Notes: generated from the letters alone by a model not told the origin. 64,000 nucleotides of DNA from Haloferax sp. Atlit-12N (GCF_003383095.1 NZ_PSYW01000003.1:310001-374000); one strand, 5' to 3'; counted from the stretch's first letter, positions 33,183-42,653 are shown. Translations and numbers: made by a program.

Positions 33183-35309
33183 TTAGTCCGCGGCCGATGC
33201 GGGACCGTCGCCGCCTTCCGAACCGCCGCTACCGCCTTCCATGTCGTCGGTCGAGACGGTGGCCGCGTGGCGAGCGCGCAGACGGGGGTTGAACAGTCGG
33301 TCCGTCCCCTGCGCGAACAGCTGGAGGCCGTACGTCATCGTGACGATGAACAGTATCGGCGCGAGCAGCCAGTGGAAGCGGTCCATGCCGGACAGCGCCC
33401 CGCCGTTGCGGGCGATGTTGAGGACGACGCCCCAGTTGCTCGTCGTGAACGGCAGCACGCCGATGAAGTACAGGCCGACGGACTCCATCAGGATGTTCCG
33501 CATGGAGCCGACGGTCCCCATCGTCAGCATCGGCATGAGCCGGGACATGACGTTCTTCGAGAGGATGCTCGACGTGGGTAGTCCCAGCACGCGCGAGGCC
33601 TCGACGTGGGACTCACCGCGGATGGTGAGCACCTGCGAGCGAAGCTGTCGGGCCAAGCGTGGCCAGTTGTCGATGGCCAGCACGAACCCAACGAACACCG
33701 GACTCTTCGGTTCGAGAATCACGGCGAGGACGATGACGAGCGCGAGGCCGGGGATGTTCATCATCACGTCGGTCACCGTCATGAGCACCTTGTCGATGAC
33801 GCCGCCGAGGTAGCCGGACGTGACGCCGAAGAAGATGGCGAGCCCGAGCGTGACGAGTGCCCCCGACAGCATCATGACGAGCATCGGGCGGGTCGCGAGC
33901 ACCTGCTGTGCGAGGAGGTCGCGGCCGATGTCGTCGGTGCCGAGCGGGTAGCGCATGTTCTCCAGCGGTTGCAGGAGAATCGGCCCCTGCATCGGTCTGA
34001 CCTCGGGGACGATGTACGGCCCGAACAGCCCGAGGAACCCGAAGATGCTGAGGATTATCGCGCCAACCCGCGCCCGCGGCGAGGTCCAGATGATGCGGAA
34101 CGGGGTCAGGAGGCTCTGGTCGATTCGCTCTTTGATGTACTCGCCGCGCGAGAAGTCGGAGCTATCGACGTCGAAGCTCATCGCGCCGCTCGCCGAGATG
34201 CGGTTGCCCTCGATGCGGTCGTCGATGGTCTCGGTCTCGTCCGCGCCGCCGCCTCGCAGGCGGTTGACGAACCGCTGGAGGGTTTCGCGGTACGACCGCG
34301 AGTAGGACTCGCGCTGGGTGTGCCCGGCGCGCGGGTCGATGAAGCCGTAGGTGAAGTCGGCGATGAGCAGGCCGACGACGGTGACGATGGTGAAGAGGAT
34401 GACCGCCGCCATGACCGTCGTGTAGTCCCGCGCCATCGTGGCCTCGTAGAAGTAAAAGCCCATGCCGCGGTAGCGGAATATCTGCTCCATGATGACCGAA
34501 CCGCCGAACAGGCTGGCGAGGCCGGCCATGAGACCGGTGTACATCGGGAGCATCGAGTTCCAGCCGATGTACCGTAGCTGAATCCGGCTGTCGGGCAGTC
34601 CCCTGAGTTCCGCCACGTCGACGTAGTCCTCACCGATGATGCGGGTACAGTGCGCGCGGAACTCGAGGCCGCCCCACGAGGTCAGCGCGAACGACATGAT
34701 GGGCAGCGCCGCGTGTCGCAGCACGCTGGCCATGAACTCGATGTTGAACCCGGGCGTGAGCGCGTTGTCGTACCGCCCCCCATTGGGGAAGAACTCGGTG
34801 CCGAATCCGAGCGTGAAAAGCAGTACGAGCCCGACGATGTAGTACGGGACGGCGTCGGAGAAGATGACGAAGTAACTCCCGACCACGTCCCAGGTGTCTC
34901 CCTCGTGGACGGCGAGGAAGCCGCCGATGAGGAACACCATGATGGTGCCGATGACGAGGGCGAAAAGCGAGACGAACATCGTCCACGGGATCGCCGGTCC
35001 GAGCACGCTCCAGACCGGGTCCGAGTAGAAGATAGACCGCCCGAAGTCTAGTTGCGCAACCGATACGATGTATTCGACGTACGCCTGCAGCATCGGCTTG
35101 TCCGGGTTGACGTTCGAGTACATCTCGACCATCTGGTTGAGGCGGGTCGACGAAACCGCCCCCCCGGACCGCTGTCTAATCTGCGCGGCGATGTAGTCCA
35201 TCGGCCCGCCCGGTATGAGCCGAACCGTCACGAACGAGAACGTGATCGCCGCCCAGACCGTTATCAGGGCCTGCGCTATCCGGCGCACGTAGTAATTTTT
35301 CTCGACCAT
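33183..35309 (-). CDS. Fused DppB-DppC-type ABC transporter permease
   Basis: This 708-aa protein contains both membrane subunits normally encoded separately. Residues 1 to about 330 match DppB/OppB (GGPMDYI near the N-terminus and an EAA-like region GEDYVDVAELRGLPDSRI). After a hydrophilic linker at about 330-400, the rest matches DppC/OppC (YPLGTDDIGRDLLAQ, then RGESHVEASRVLGLPTSSI). The C-terminal tail is Gly/Ser/Asp-rich. There is no internal stop or restart, and the linker reads as normal acidic haloarchaeal sequence, so the fusion looks genuine. It is flanked by the binding-protein and ATPase genes. Confidence 0.88.
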   Translation of the reverse strand: MVEKNYYVRRIAQALITVWAAITFSFVTVRLIPGGPMDYIAAQIRQRSGGAVSSTRLNQMVEMYSNVNPDKPMLQAYVEYIVSVAQLDFGRSIFYSDPVWSVLGPAIPWTMFVSLFALVIGTIMVFLIGGFLAVHEGDTWDVVGSYFVIFSDAVPYYIVGLVLLFTLGFGTEFFPNGGRYDNALTPGFNIEFMASVLRHAALPIMSFALTSWGGLEFRAHCTRIIGEDYVDVAELRGLPDSRIQLRYIGWNSMLPMYTGLMAGLASLFGGSVIMEQIFRYRGMGFYFYEATMARDYTTVMAAVILFTIVTVVGLLIADFTYGFIDPRAGHTQRESYSRSYRETLQRFVNRLRGGGADETETIDDRIEGNRISASGAMSFDVDSSDFSRGEYIKERIDQSLLTPFRIIWTSPRARVGAIILSIFGFLGLFGPYIVPEVRPMQGPILLQPLENMRYPLGTDDIGRDLLAQQVLATRPMLVMMLSGALVTLGLAIFFGVTSGYLGGVIDKVLMTVTDVMMNIPGLALVIVLAVILEPKSPVFVGFVLAIDNWPRLARQLRSQVLTIRGESHVEASRVLGLPTSSILSKNVMSRLMPMLTMGTVGSMRNILMESVGLYFIGVLPFTTSNWGVVLNIARNGGALSGMDRFHWLLAPILFIVTMTYGLQLFAQGTDRLFNPRLRARHAATVSTDDMEGGSGGSEGGDGPASAAD

Positions 35310-35337
35310 CCTTGCTAGTTCTTACCTCTCATGTGGG

Positions 35338-35345
35338 TACTTAAT
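35338..35345 (-). promoter_or_regulatory. TATA-like element ATTAAGTA upstream of the permease
   Basis: It lies about 32 nt before the permease ATG and is identical to the octamer upstream of the ATPase genes. Confidence 0.5.
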
Positions 35346-35401
35346 CATTATGAATAGGGCTACTTTCGACCGCAATCGACCGAACTGTCTCGCCGTCGTC
35401 G

Positions 35402-35432
35402 CGTCCGGAGGCGGCGCGTTGCGCCCCCGGAC
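35402..35432. repeat. GC-rich stem-loop between binding-protein and permease genes
   Basis: GTCCGG (35402-35407) pairs with CCGGAC (35427-35432), with further G-C pairs inside. A stem 85 nt after the binding-protein stop could protect or end that transcript, giving more receptor than permease. Confidence 0.35.
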
Positions 35433-35516
35433 GGGGAGTTCACCGCATGGCTGATACGTTCTGACTGATCTCGGTGAGACGACGGTTTCTCGTTCAGGTG
35501 GCGGCGCCCGGTTCGG

Positions 35517-37613
35517 TTACTGCCCTCCCTCCGCCGGGTGGAAGTACTCGGTTCCCATCTTGGCCATGTACTGGCAGTAGGAGTACTGGCCGATTTCGAC
35601 GATTTCGTAGCGGTACGCCGGATTCAGGTTGTTGTTCGGCGGCTTCGTCGCCCAGTTGTCGTGATTCAGCCAGTAGCCACCCGTGCCGCCCTCCTCGTTG
35701 ATGAGCATCATCGGGAGCGACTGGTTGAATATCCACGAGACTTCCGCGACCTTCTGTCTGCGCTCTTCGTCGGACATCTGCGTCCGAAGCTCGTTGAGCT
35801 TGTTGATGACGTCGACCTCTTGGAGGTCACCGGTCGGGTCGCCGATTGGGTACGGCACCTCGACCACGCGGTCCATCGCCCAGCTGTCGTTGCTCGGAAG
35901 CGGCTGTCCAGACAGCGACTCTTGGACCCGGAAGGAGTTCGAGAAGCCGAGGAACGGCGGGCCGGACTTCGCGCCGCCCCAGTTGTCGAACAGCAGCTCC
36001 CAGTCGCCGGACTCCATCGTCTTCCCGGCGCGGATGGTCGCCTCCTGTGCGGTCACTTCGGTCTGGAGACCGAAGCTGTCCAGGTAGGACTTCGCGATCT
36101 GCGCGAACCGCAGAGCCATCGGCTCCTCGTCGGACGTCGCCGTGTAGAACCGCAGGGTGACGTTCTCGCCGTTCGGGTCTTTCCAGCGGTTGCCCGACTT
36201 CGAGAAGCCGGCGGCCTCGAGGAGTTCGGTCGCCCGCTGTTCGTCCACGTCGTCTTCCGTGTGGGCGTACCGTTCGAGCTTCGCGAGGTCGCCGCTCGGC
36301 CAGTTCGAGTTCCCGCCGAACCATGGCACTTCCTTGTCCTGCCCGATGCCGGACGGAATGCGGTCTTCGACCCAGTAGGTGCCGTAGTCCGGAACCCACT
36401 CGACGAGGGGCTTCCGGGGGACGATGTGGTGAATCGCCTTCCGGACGCGCGGGTCGCCGGTGATGTCGCTCTGACAGTTGAGCAGGACGCCCATCGCCCC
36501 GCTGCGCATCTGCGGCGTGATCTGGTCCTCGGAGAGGCTGTCGGCCGGCCCCCACCCGTTCTCCTTGAGTCGGTCACGGGCGGACTGTGACTCCGGCGGG
36601 TAGCTCACGTCGATGACGCCCTCCTGCATCGCCTTGGTCCGCTGTTGCTGGTTCGGGTAGCGGTGCCAGTCGAGGCTGTAGTCTATCATGTCGCCCGTAA
36701 TCTCGCCGTTCGACCACTCGGCGTCGCTGAAGGGGCTGACGTAGTCGTCGTAGGGTTCGAAGTGCGCGACGTTCTCCTCTCCGCTGACGAACTCCCAGAC
36801 GGAGTTCCCCGGCACGTTCGCGTTGTCCCAGACGTTCTTTTGAACCGCCTGCATCATCTCCTGCTGGGCAGAGGTCCGCTCCGAGTCGGTGGTGGCGTCG
36901 TCGAACATCTCGGCGTACTTCCCCCAGATGTCCCGGTGCGCCCAGAGCCACGCGCGGCGCTTCATGTGACCGAACTCGAATATCTCCCGGCTGATGTCTG
37001 GCTCGACCAGATCGAACGTGAGTTCGTACTTCCCGGTCGTCTCCACGTTCTCGTACAGCGGTTGCGCGCCGTAGCCCTTGTGGACGGTCTGCATCAGCTT
37101 GCCGATCTTGAGCTGAGTCGCCACGTCCTCCGCGGTCAGGTCGTCGCCGTTGTGCCACGTGTAGCTGTCGCGGACGTTCCACGCGACCTGTCCGTTGTCG
37201 GCGTACTCCCAGTCTTCGATGACCATCCCTTTCGTCTTGTTCGACACCTTGTCGTGGACGGCCAACTGGTCGAACATCGCCCAGTACCACCGGAACGAGA
37301 AGTTCGCGGCGTTGCCGTACGGGTTGAATCGGGCGTTCGTCGGTGCGAGCGAGATGATGTGGTCGAGCGTTCGTCCCGACGACTGGCCGGTCGAATCGCC
37401 CTCGGTCGTCGTGCTCCCGCCGCCGCCACCCTCGTTCTCGAGCGGAGTCGGCGTGTCTTCGTTACCACCACTGCTACAACCGGCCAGCGCGGCGGCACCG
37501 GCCGTGGCACCGAACGCGTTTCGAAGCAGACGCCGGCGTGTCTGTGGCGATACGTCTTCCCACTCGTCGTCGCTGATCCACTTGTCGGACTCAGCGCTGC
37601 TTTGCGAATCCAT
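35517..37613 (-). CDS. Opp/Dpp-type ABC transporter substrate-binding lipoprotein
   Basis: This 698-aa family 5 solute-binding protein has an N-terminal Tat motif (TRRRLLRNAFG), a lipobox (LAGC) and a Gly/Ser/Thr/Glu linker. It is larger than most peptide-binding proteins (500-600 aa), as seen for some oligosaccharide receptors. The ATG at 37613 is preferred over the GTG one codon upstream. A minus-strand GTATATATG (37640-37648) lies about 31 nt before it. In this setting oligogalacturonide binding is plausible. Peptide binding cannot be excluded. Confidence 0.85.
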   Translation of the reverse strand: MDSQSSAESDKWISDDEWEDVSPQTRRRLLRNAFGATAGAAALAGCSSGGNEDTPTPLENEGGGGGSTTTEGDSTGQSSGRTLDHIISLAPTNARFNPYGNAANFSFRWYWAMFDQLAVHDKVSNKTKGMVIEDWEYADNGQVAWNVRDSYTWHNGDDLTAEDVATQLKIGKLMQTVHKGYGAQPLYENVETTGKYELTFDLVEPDISREIFEFGHMKRRAWLWAHRDIWGKYAEMFDDATTDSERTSAQQEMMQAVQKNVWDNANVPGNSVWEFVSGEENVAHFEPYDDYVSPFSDAEWSNGEITGDMIDYSLDWHRYPNQQQRTKAMQEGVIDVSYPPESQSARDRLKENGWGPADSLSEDQITPQMRSGAMGVLLNCQSDITGDPRVRKAIHHIVPRKPLVEWVPDYGTYWVEDRIPSGIGQDKEVPWFGGNSNWPSGDLAKLERYAHTEDDVDEQRATELLEAAGFSKSGNRWKDPNGENVTLRFYTATSDEEPMALRFAQIAKSYLDSFGLQTEVTAQEATIRAGKTMESGDWELLFDNWGGAKSGPPFLGFSNSFRVQESLSGQPLPSNDSWAMDRVVEVPYPIGDPTGDLQEVDVINKLNELRTQMSDEERRQKVAEVSWIFNQSLPMMLINEEGGTGGYWLNHDNWATKPPNNNLNPAYRYEIVEIGQYSYCQYMAKMGTEYFHPAEGGQ

Positions 37614-37639
37614 CACACAGTACCCATTATGACTATCCC

Positions 37640-37648
37640 ATATATACC
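37640..37648 (-). promoter_or_regulatory. TATA-like promoter of the binding-protein gene
   Basis: Minus-strand GTATATATG is about 31 nt before the ATG. It lies inside a wider inverted repeat, CCATTAT (37624-37630) and ATAATGG (37654-37660), which could be an operator overlapping the promoter. Confidence 0.5.
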
Positions 37649-37767
37649 CATCGATAATGGTAATTATCTACTGACAGTATTTGATTACGCGGCCGCGCTC
37701 GTGACCCTCGCGACGCGCGGGGCGGTCCCCCAAAGGACTATTATCCCGTTTTGCGAAATCGCCGGTA

Positions 37768-38010
37768 ATGGGAACCTCAGAACAGTCGTACTTCAAATGT
37801 TGGATCTGCCGAAAGAAGATGCTGTGGACGAGCGTGCTCTCGTTCACGCTGCTCATCGTCGTGCTCGGCCTCCTCGCGATGACGGGCATCGAGCGCGGGA
37901 CCGCGTCGTACGTCGTCCTCATGATGGACTTCGCCCTCGCCGGCGTACTCCTCGCGACCGTCGGCGTCGTCTTCTGGCGCTGCGGCTATCTGAGTGACGC
38001 CCTCGAGTGA
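37768..38010 (+). CDS. Small membrane protein with N-terminal CxxC
   Basis: This 80-aa protein carries C11-W-I-C14 near the N-terminus followed by two hydrophobic helices (WTSVLSFTLLIVVLGLLAM and VLMMDFALAGVLLATVGVVFW). The CxxC could bind metal or be redox-active. CTATTATC at 37738-37745 gives leaderless spacing. The family is not recognised. It is divergent from the binding-protein gene of the importer. Confidence 0.65.
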   Translation: MGTSEQSYFKCWICRKKMLWTSVLSFTLLIVVLGLLAMTGIERGTASYVVLMMDFALAGVLLATVGVVFWRCGYLSDALE

Positions 38011-38500
38011 ACGCGTTCGGCTTCTGTTTTCTCCCGTCGTCTCTGCCGACTCGGATCATCGCTGTTCTTCATATCATAGTATCACTTTCACCTCCATCTC
38101 GCCGCCGTCTTTCGGTTTCCGCGTCTAATCTGTAATATAGGTGTTAGTTTTTGTTCGCGTATGGGGAACTCAACAGCCGAATTCGGTTGGTCGTCCTCAC
38201 TGAGTAGCGTCCCAGTCAACGCTGTGAACAGCAAAATCACTACTTCTAGGGACTCTACTGGCAGAAATCGGACTCTATTCGGTTCGCTACGCGCCGTGAC
38301 GACGCTACAACCGTAATGCTCCTTTTCCCGATTTCAGACCGGTTCGTTCTCCATCGAAAACGACCGAAAATGGGTGAGTGGTGGGTTCTGCGTCCTGTTT
38401 TCTTCACAACCGATTCTGTTCGCCCACGGGGAACAATTCTCCCGGTCCGCAACGCCGACACGCACTTGTGAACCCACCGCGTTCGTCGGAACGACACCGA
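38011..38500 (+). other. Intergenic region upstream of the esterase gene
   Basis: About 490 nt with no credible gene and scattered AT-rich stretches. One near-copy of the 17-bp palindrome lies at 38418-38434. No other feature is clear. Confidence 0.4.
38418..38434. promoter_or_regulatory. 17-bp palindrome, copy 5 (one mismatch)
   Basis: GTTCGC and GGGAAC flank CCACG, 67 nt upstream of the esterase ATG. It is the only copy outside the 8.5-9.7 kb cluster and again lies upstream of a carbohydrate gene. Confidence 0.42.
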
Positions 38501-39556
38501 ATGACTGGCTTCGACTACGACGACTGGTTCGACGGCGTCCTCCGAGCGACCGACCGCTCGGTCGAGTACGCGGGTGAGACGGGACCGGAGTTCGAGGCGT
38601 GGCAGGAGTCGTTCCGCGACGAACTACGCGACGTGCTCGGATTTCCGGCGATGCGTGACCGAGCCGTCGAGGGCATCGATCCGAATCGACGGGAGCGACC
38701 GGAAGCGGCGGTTCAACACCGGAGTTACGAGCGACAGACGTGGAGCGTCCGCACCGAACGGGGGTTCCGCGTCCCGTTCTACCTGCTTCTCCCCGACTCG
38801 GTGGACCCGCCATATCCGGTTGTCGTCGCGCTGCACGGCCACACCGAACACGGCAAAGACCTCGCCGCCGGCGTCGCGGAGGGCGAGGCGGCCAGCCGCC
38901 ACATCGACGACGACCGGCGGGACATCGCCCGACAGGCGGCCCGGCGGGACTTCGCCGTCGTCGCCCCAGACATGCGTGCCTTCGGCGAACTGCGTCCCGA
39001 CGCGGCCGACGAGTCGGACGAGTCCGATGCTGTCAACCCATGTACGTACTGGCAGAAACGCGCCCAGCTCCTCGGCCGGTCGCTCGTCGGTGAGCGCGTG
39101 TGGGACGTGCGTCGCCTAGTCGACTTCGTCGAGGGGCATCCCGCGCTCGATGCCGACCGACTAGCCGTCTGCGGCCACTCCGGCGGCGGAACCATCGCGC
39201 TCCTCGCGGGCGCGCTCGACGACCGAATCAGGCACGTCGTCGCCTGCGCGTCGGTCTGCCCGTTCGAGGACTCCATCGTCCCCATCGACCACTGCCTGTG
39301 CAACTACGTTCCCGGCCTCCGACGCCTCGGCGAAGTGTGGGATATCGCCGGCCTCGTCGCTCCGCGGTCGCTCCGCATCGTTGCGGGCGAATCCGACCCC
39401 ATCTTCCCGATAGCCGGGACGAGACGGGCGTTCGACCGAATCCGCGGGCGGTACCGCGCCGCGGATGCCGAGGGGAAGTGCAGCCTCTTCGTCGGCGACG
39501 GTGGCCACCGCTTCTTCGAGGCCGGCGCGTGGCCCTTCCTGCGCGACCGGCTCTGA
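38501..39556 (+). CDS. Alpha/beta-hydrolase, probable carbohydrate esterase
   Basis: This 351-aa protein resembles acetyl-xylan-esterase / dienelactone-hydrolase-like enzymes. The oxyanion region is LHGHTEHGK (111-119). The triad is S227 in GHSGGG, D299 in GESDPIF and H336 in DGGHRFF. It has no signal peptide, so it works in the cytoplasm. Placed 110 nt before a GH28 gene, it is a candidate for removing acetyl or methyl groups from imported pectic oligosaccharides. The start ATG at 38501 begins a conserved-looking N-terminus. An upstream in-frame extension looks non-coding. Confidence 0.8.
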   Translation: MTGFDYDDWFDGVLRATDRSVEYAGETGPEFEAWQESFRDELRDVLGFPAMRDRAVEGIDPNRRERPEAAVQHRSYERQTWSVRTERGFRVPFYLLLPDSVDPPYPVVVALHGHTEHGKDLAAGVAEGEAASRHIDDDRRDIARQAARRDFAVVAPDMRAFGELRPDAADESDESDAVNPCTYWQKRAQLLGRSLVGERVWDVRRLVDFVEGHPALDADRLAVCGHSGGGTIALLAGALDDRIRHVVACASVCPFEDSIVPIDHCLCNYVPGLRRLGEVWDIAGLVAPRSLRIVAGESDPIFPIAGTRRAFDRIRGRYRAADAEGKCSLFVGDGGHRFFEAGAWPFLRDRL

Positions 39557-39633
39557 GCCGACGCGCTGTCCCGACCCGCTTCCGCTCTCGCCTCGCGTCT
39601 CCGATACCGGTGCCTCGTGGTACCCCGGCACAA

Positions 39634-39641
39634 CGTTTATC
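39634..39641 (+). promoter_or_regulatory. TATA-like promoter of the GH28 gene
   Basis: CGTTTATC is about 28 nt before the GTG start at 39666, which supports that start and a leaderless mRNA. Confidence 0.5.
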
Positions 39642-39665
39642 AACGCGCTCGCGGATGCTTGAGGC

Positions 39666-41204
39666 GTGACTCTCGAACAGCGGAACGTGCGCGACTACGG
39701 TATCGAAGACGACGATTCGCTCGACACGGCGGCGATTCAGGCGGCGCTCGACGACTGCGCCGGCGAGGGCGGCGAGGTGTATCTCCCGCCGGGGACGTAC
39801 CGAAGCGCCCCGCTCCGCGTCGGCGACGACACGACGTTCAGACTGGCAAACGGGGCGGAACTCCAGTTCGTCCAGGACTTCACCGAGTTCCCGACGGTCG
39901 AGAGCCGCTGGGAGGGGTGGGACCAAGACGGCTTCCACCCGTGTCTCCACGTGGCCGACGCCGAGAACGTCACCATCACCGGCGAGGGCGTCATCGACGG
40001 CGGCGGCTCCTACTGGTGGGAGTTCGTGTCGTTACCGCCCGAGCAGTACCCCTCCGAACTCACCGAGCGACTCGAGGAGATTCGACGTGGCAACCAGCAG
40101 GACGAGGTGAGCACGTTCACGGTGCGCCCGCCACTGCTCCAGATAGACGGCTGTGAGAACGTGACCGTCTCCGGCGTGACGCTCCGGAACTCCCCGTTCT
40201 GGAACACCCACGTGGTCTACTCCGACGACGTGACGATTCACGACGTGTCGATTCAGAACCCGCCGGACGCCCCGAACGGCGACGGCATCGACATCGACTC
40301 CTCGCGCTTTGTCAGGGTCAGCGACACCCACATCGACGCCGGCGACGACGCCATCTGCCTGAAGTCCGGCAAGGACGAGCAGGGCCGCGAGGTCGGACGC
40401 CCGACCGAGAACGTCGTCGTGACCAACTGCACGGTCGAACACGGCCACGGCGGCGTCGTCATCGGGAGCGAGACGGCCGGCGACGTGCGGCACGTCACCG
40501 TCACGAACTGCACCTTCACCGACACCGACCGCGGCATCCGCATCAAGTCCAAGCGCGGCCGCGGCGGGACGGTCGAGGACCTCCGGTTCGACACTATCAT
40601 CATGCGCCGCGTCGCCTGCCCGTTCGTCATCAACGGCTACTACCAGACGGACATCGACAGCGACCCCAAGCCCGTCACCGAGGCGACGCCGAACGTCCGC
40701 AACGTCAACTTTCACCACATCTCCGCCGAGGAGGTCGAGTCGGCGGCGTTCCTCGCGGGCCTCCCCGAACAGCGGTTCGAGGGAATCTCCTTTACCGACG
40801 TGGACATCGACGCGACCCGCCCGTTCGACGCCTCGGACCTCTCGCCCGCGATGGCGAAGGGCTACGACCAGCGACACGGCGTCTTCTGTAAGTCGCTCGG
40901 CAGCGTCTCGTTCAAGGACGTTCGCGTGACGGTCCCCGATGGGAGCGGGACCCCGCTGACCGCGGAAGCGAGTTCGACCGTCGTCCTCGACGGGTTCGAG
41001 GCCGAGGCCGACGAGGCCCCGGCTGTCGTGGCGGACGGCGTCGAGAACCTCCGAATCGGCGGCTGCGTCGCCCCCGACGACGGCGAACCGTTCGCTCACG
41101 TCCGCGACGAGGGCGACGGCGAATCCTCGGTGCTCCTCGCTGGCAACTACGGCGACATGGCCGAGGCCGTCGTTTCAGTACAGCCAGAGACGGTCGAGCG
41201 GTAG
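39666..41204 (+). CDS. GH28 polygalacturonase-like glycosidase, intracellular
   Basis: This 512-aa right-handed beta-helix enzyme has the full GH28 catalytic set: NGDGIDID (204-211), GDDAICLKSG with D227 and D228, GHGG (260-263) and R292-I-K294. It should hydrolyse galacturonic acid linkages, most likely exo-acting on short oligomers. No Tat or Sec signal is present, and the mature fold starts at once (VRDYGIEDDDSLDTAAIQ), so it acts inside the cell. The start codon is GTG. It follows an esterase gene and precedes a bidirectional terminator. Confidence 0.9.
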   Translation: MTLEQRNVRDYGIEDDDSLDTAAIQAALDDCAGEGGEVYLPPGTYRSAPLRVGDDTTFRLANGAELQFVQDFTEFPTVESRWEGWDQDGFHPCLHVADAENVTITGEGVIDGGGSYWWEFVSLPPEQYPSELTERLEEIRRGNQQDEVSTFTVRPPLLQIDGCENVTVSGVTLRNSPFWNTHVVYSDDVTIHDVSIQNPPDAPNGDGIDIDSSRFVRVSDTHIDAGDDAICLKSGKDEQGREVGRPTENVVVTNCTVEHGHGGVVIGSETAGDVRHVTVTNCTFTDTDRGIRIKSKRGRGGTVEDLRFDTIIMRRVACPFVINGYYQTDIDSDPKPVTEATPNVRNVNFHHISAEEVESAAFLAGLPEQRFEGISFTDVDIDATRPFDASDLSPAMAKGYDQRHGVFCKSLGSVSFKDVRVTVPDGSGTPLTAEASSTVVLDGFEAEADEAPAVVADGVENLRIGGCVAPDDGEPFAHVRDEGDGESSVLLAGNYGDMAEAVVSVQPETVER

Positions 41205-41223
41205 GCGACGCCCGACACACTCG

Positions 41224-41236
41224 TTTTTCCGAAAAA
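41224..41236. terminator. Bidirectional T5/A5 terminator
   Basis: TTTTT and AAAAA flank CCG in the 48-nt gap between convergent genes, giving a T-run for each strand. Confidence 0.5.
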
Positions 41237-41252
41237 GACGCTTCTGCGCGCT

Positions 41253-42602
41253 TCAGTCCCGAAGCGACGGCGCGGCGAACTGCCCGTCTTCGAACGCAAT
41301 CGGCGAGGCTTCTTCGACCACGCGGAGGTCGTCGCGGTCGCGGGCCTCCTCGACGAGCGCCGGCGAGGCGTACAGCCGAGCGAGGTGCATGGTGTCGGCC
41401 GCGCGGACGACCCGGACTGTGTCGGGGTCGACGACGCCGATGGTCGACAGCGCGGCGACCACGCCCGCGCGGTCGGTCTCGACGACTGGCGGGAGTTTCA
41501 CGCCGCGGATGGTGCTCGCGGTGAGCGCGTTGATGAGCGTCGTCTGCGCCTCCAACTCGGCGACGATGTCCTCGTGAATCACGTCTGCCGACCCGACACC
41601 CATCGCGTTGCCGTGGGTCTTCTCGGTCAGACCGTGGGTGTAGATGCGCTTGATGTTCGGCTTCTCGGGGGCAGGCTCGTTGATGGAAAACGGCCGGCGG
41701 CCGATGACGTTCGTGTCCATCCCCTGCCCGCTAATCTCTTTGCCCTGTCGGTCGAACACGACCAAATCGAGCTCCTCGAACGGGAGCTTCGGCATCAGTT
41801 CGTACGCGGTTTCGAGCAGTTCGCGCTCGCGGTCGAGGAAGCCTGACGGGGGAACGCCCTCGATGAGCGTGGTGTCGTCGTGTTGGTCTTCCACGATGGC
41901 GACGCCGCCCACGATGGGAAGCGAGTCCAGCAGTTGCTCGGTTATCTCGGGAATCATCCGCCGGAACGACCAGTCGACGGCCCACTTGTGGGCGATTTGC
42001 GCGCCGCGCTGTTTGCCCATCCCGATGACGAGCATCTTCGACAGCCCGCTTTCGACCTCGCCGTCGAAGTCGGTGTGGGGCTTGACGCGGTTGATGGGGA
42101 TGATGGCGTCCGCACCCGCGGCGTTGGCGTCGGCGACGACGGGCACGTCGCGGTCCGGCGTGCGCCCGACCTCTACGACCTCCATGCTGGACCGAATCTC
42201 GCAGCCGATTCGCTCCTCGGTCACGCCGAGTTCGTTCAGCATCTCCTGCTGTCCCTCGCCGGTCGCGCCGCCGTGGCTTCCCATCGCGGGGAACACGAAC
42301 GGCTCGTAGCCCGCCTCGGAGACGGCCTCGACGACGCCCGCGACGATGTCGGGTATATTCGCGATACCGCGGCTTCCGACGCCGAGTGCGACCTCGCCGC
42401 CGTCGGGAACGTCCGCGAACGACAGCGCGGCGACGGCCTTCGCGGCCGCCTCTGGAACCTCGGCCGCCGGAATCGGATTCGTCTCCCAGACCTGTTCGAT
42501 GATACCTAACTCGGGGAGCGGGGGGTTACCGCACGCTTCGAGGATAACGTCTTCCGGGACTGAGAGCCAGTCTACGGGGTTCTCGTCGCCATCTGTGTGC
42601 AT
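41253..42602 (-). CDS. LarA-like (DUF2088) protein, candidate nickel-dependent hydroxyacid racemase/epimerase
   Basis: This 449-aa protein belongs to the family related to the lactate racemase LarA N-domain. Characteristic segments are FPAMGSHGGATGEGQ, the NRVKPHTDFDGEVESGL stretch and GMGKQRGAQIAHKW. Conserved histidines there match the metal/cofactor region of LarA. Larger LarA homologues epimerise various 2-hydroxy acids. In a uronate region a sugar-acid epimerase is attractive but unproven. I choose the ATG at 42602 over one at 42629 because minus-strand GTTTTAT (42628-42634) lies 29 nt upstream of it. That TATA overlaps the longer start. Confidence 0.78.
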   Translation of the reverse strand: MHTDGDENPVDWLSVPEDVILEACGNPPLPELGIIEQVWETNPIPAAEVPEAAAKAVAALSFADVPDGGEVALGVGSRGIANIPDIVAGVVEAVSEAGYEPFVFPAMGSHGGATGEGQQEMLNELGVTEERIGCEIRSSMEVVEVGRTPDRDVPVVADANAAGADAIIPINRVKPHTDFDGEVESGLSKMLVIGMGKQRGAQIAHKWAVDWSFRRMIPEITEQLLDSLPIVGGVAIVEDQHDDTTLIEGVPPSGFLDRERELLETAYELMPKLPFEELDLVVFDRQGKEISGQGMDTNVIGRRPFSINEPAPEKPNIKRIYTHGLTEKTHGNAMGVGSADVIHEDIVAELEAQTTLINALTASTIRGVKLPPVVETDRAGVVAALSTIGVVDPDTVRVVRAADTMHLARLYASPALVEEARDRDDLRVVEEASPIAFEDGQFAAPSLRD

Positions 42603-42627
42603 GCGAAACTCGACGGCCGAGTTCGAC

Positions 42628-42634
42628 ATAAAAC
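42628..42634 (-). promoter_or_regulatory. TATA-like promoter fixing the LarA-like start
   Basis: Minus-strand GTTTTAT is 29 nt before the ATG at 42602 and overlaps the alternative ATG at 42629. The shorter start is therefore favoured. Confidence 0.5.
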
Positions 42635-42653
42635 TGTTCGTCGGGGGGAGTTC

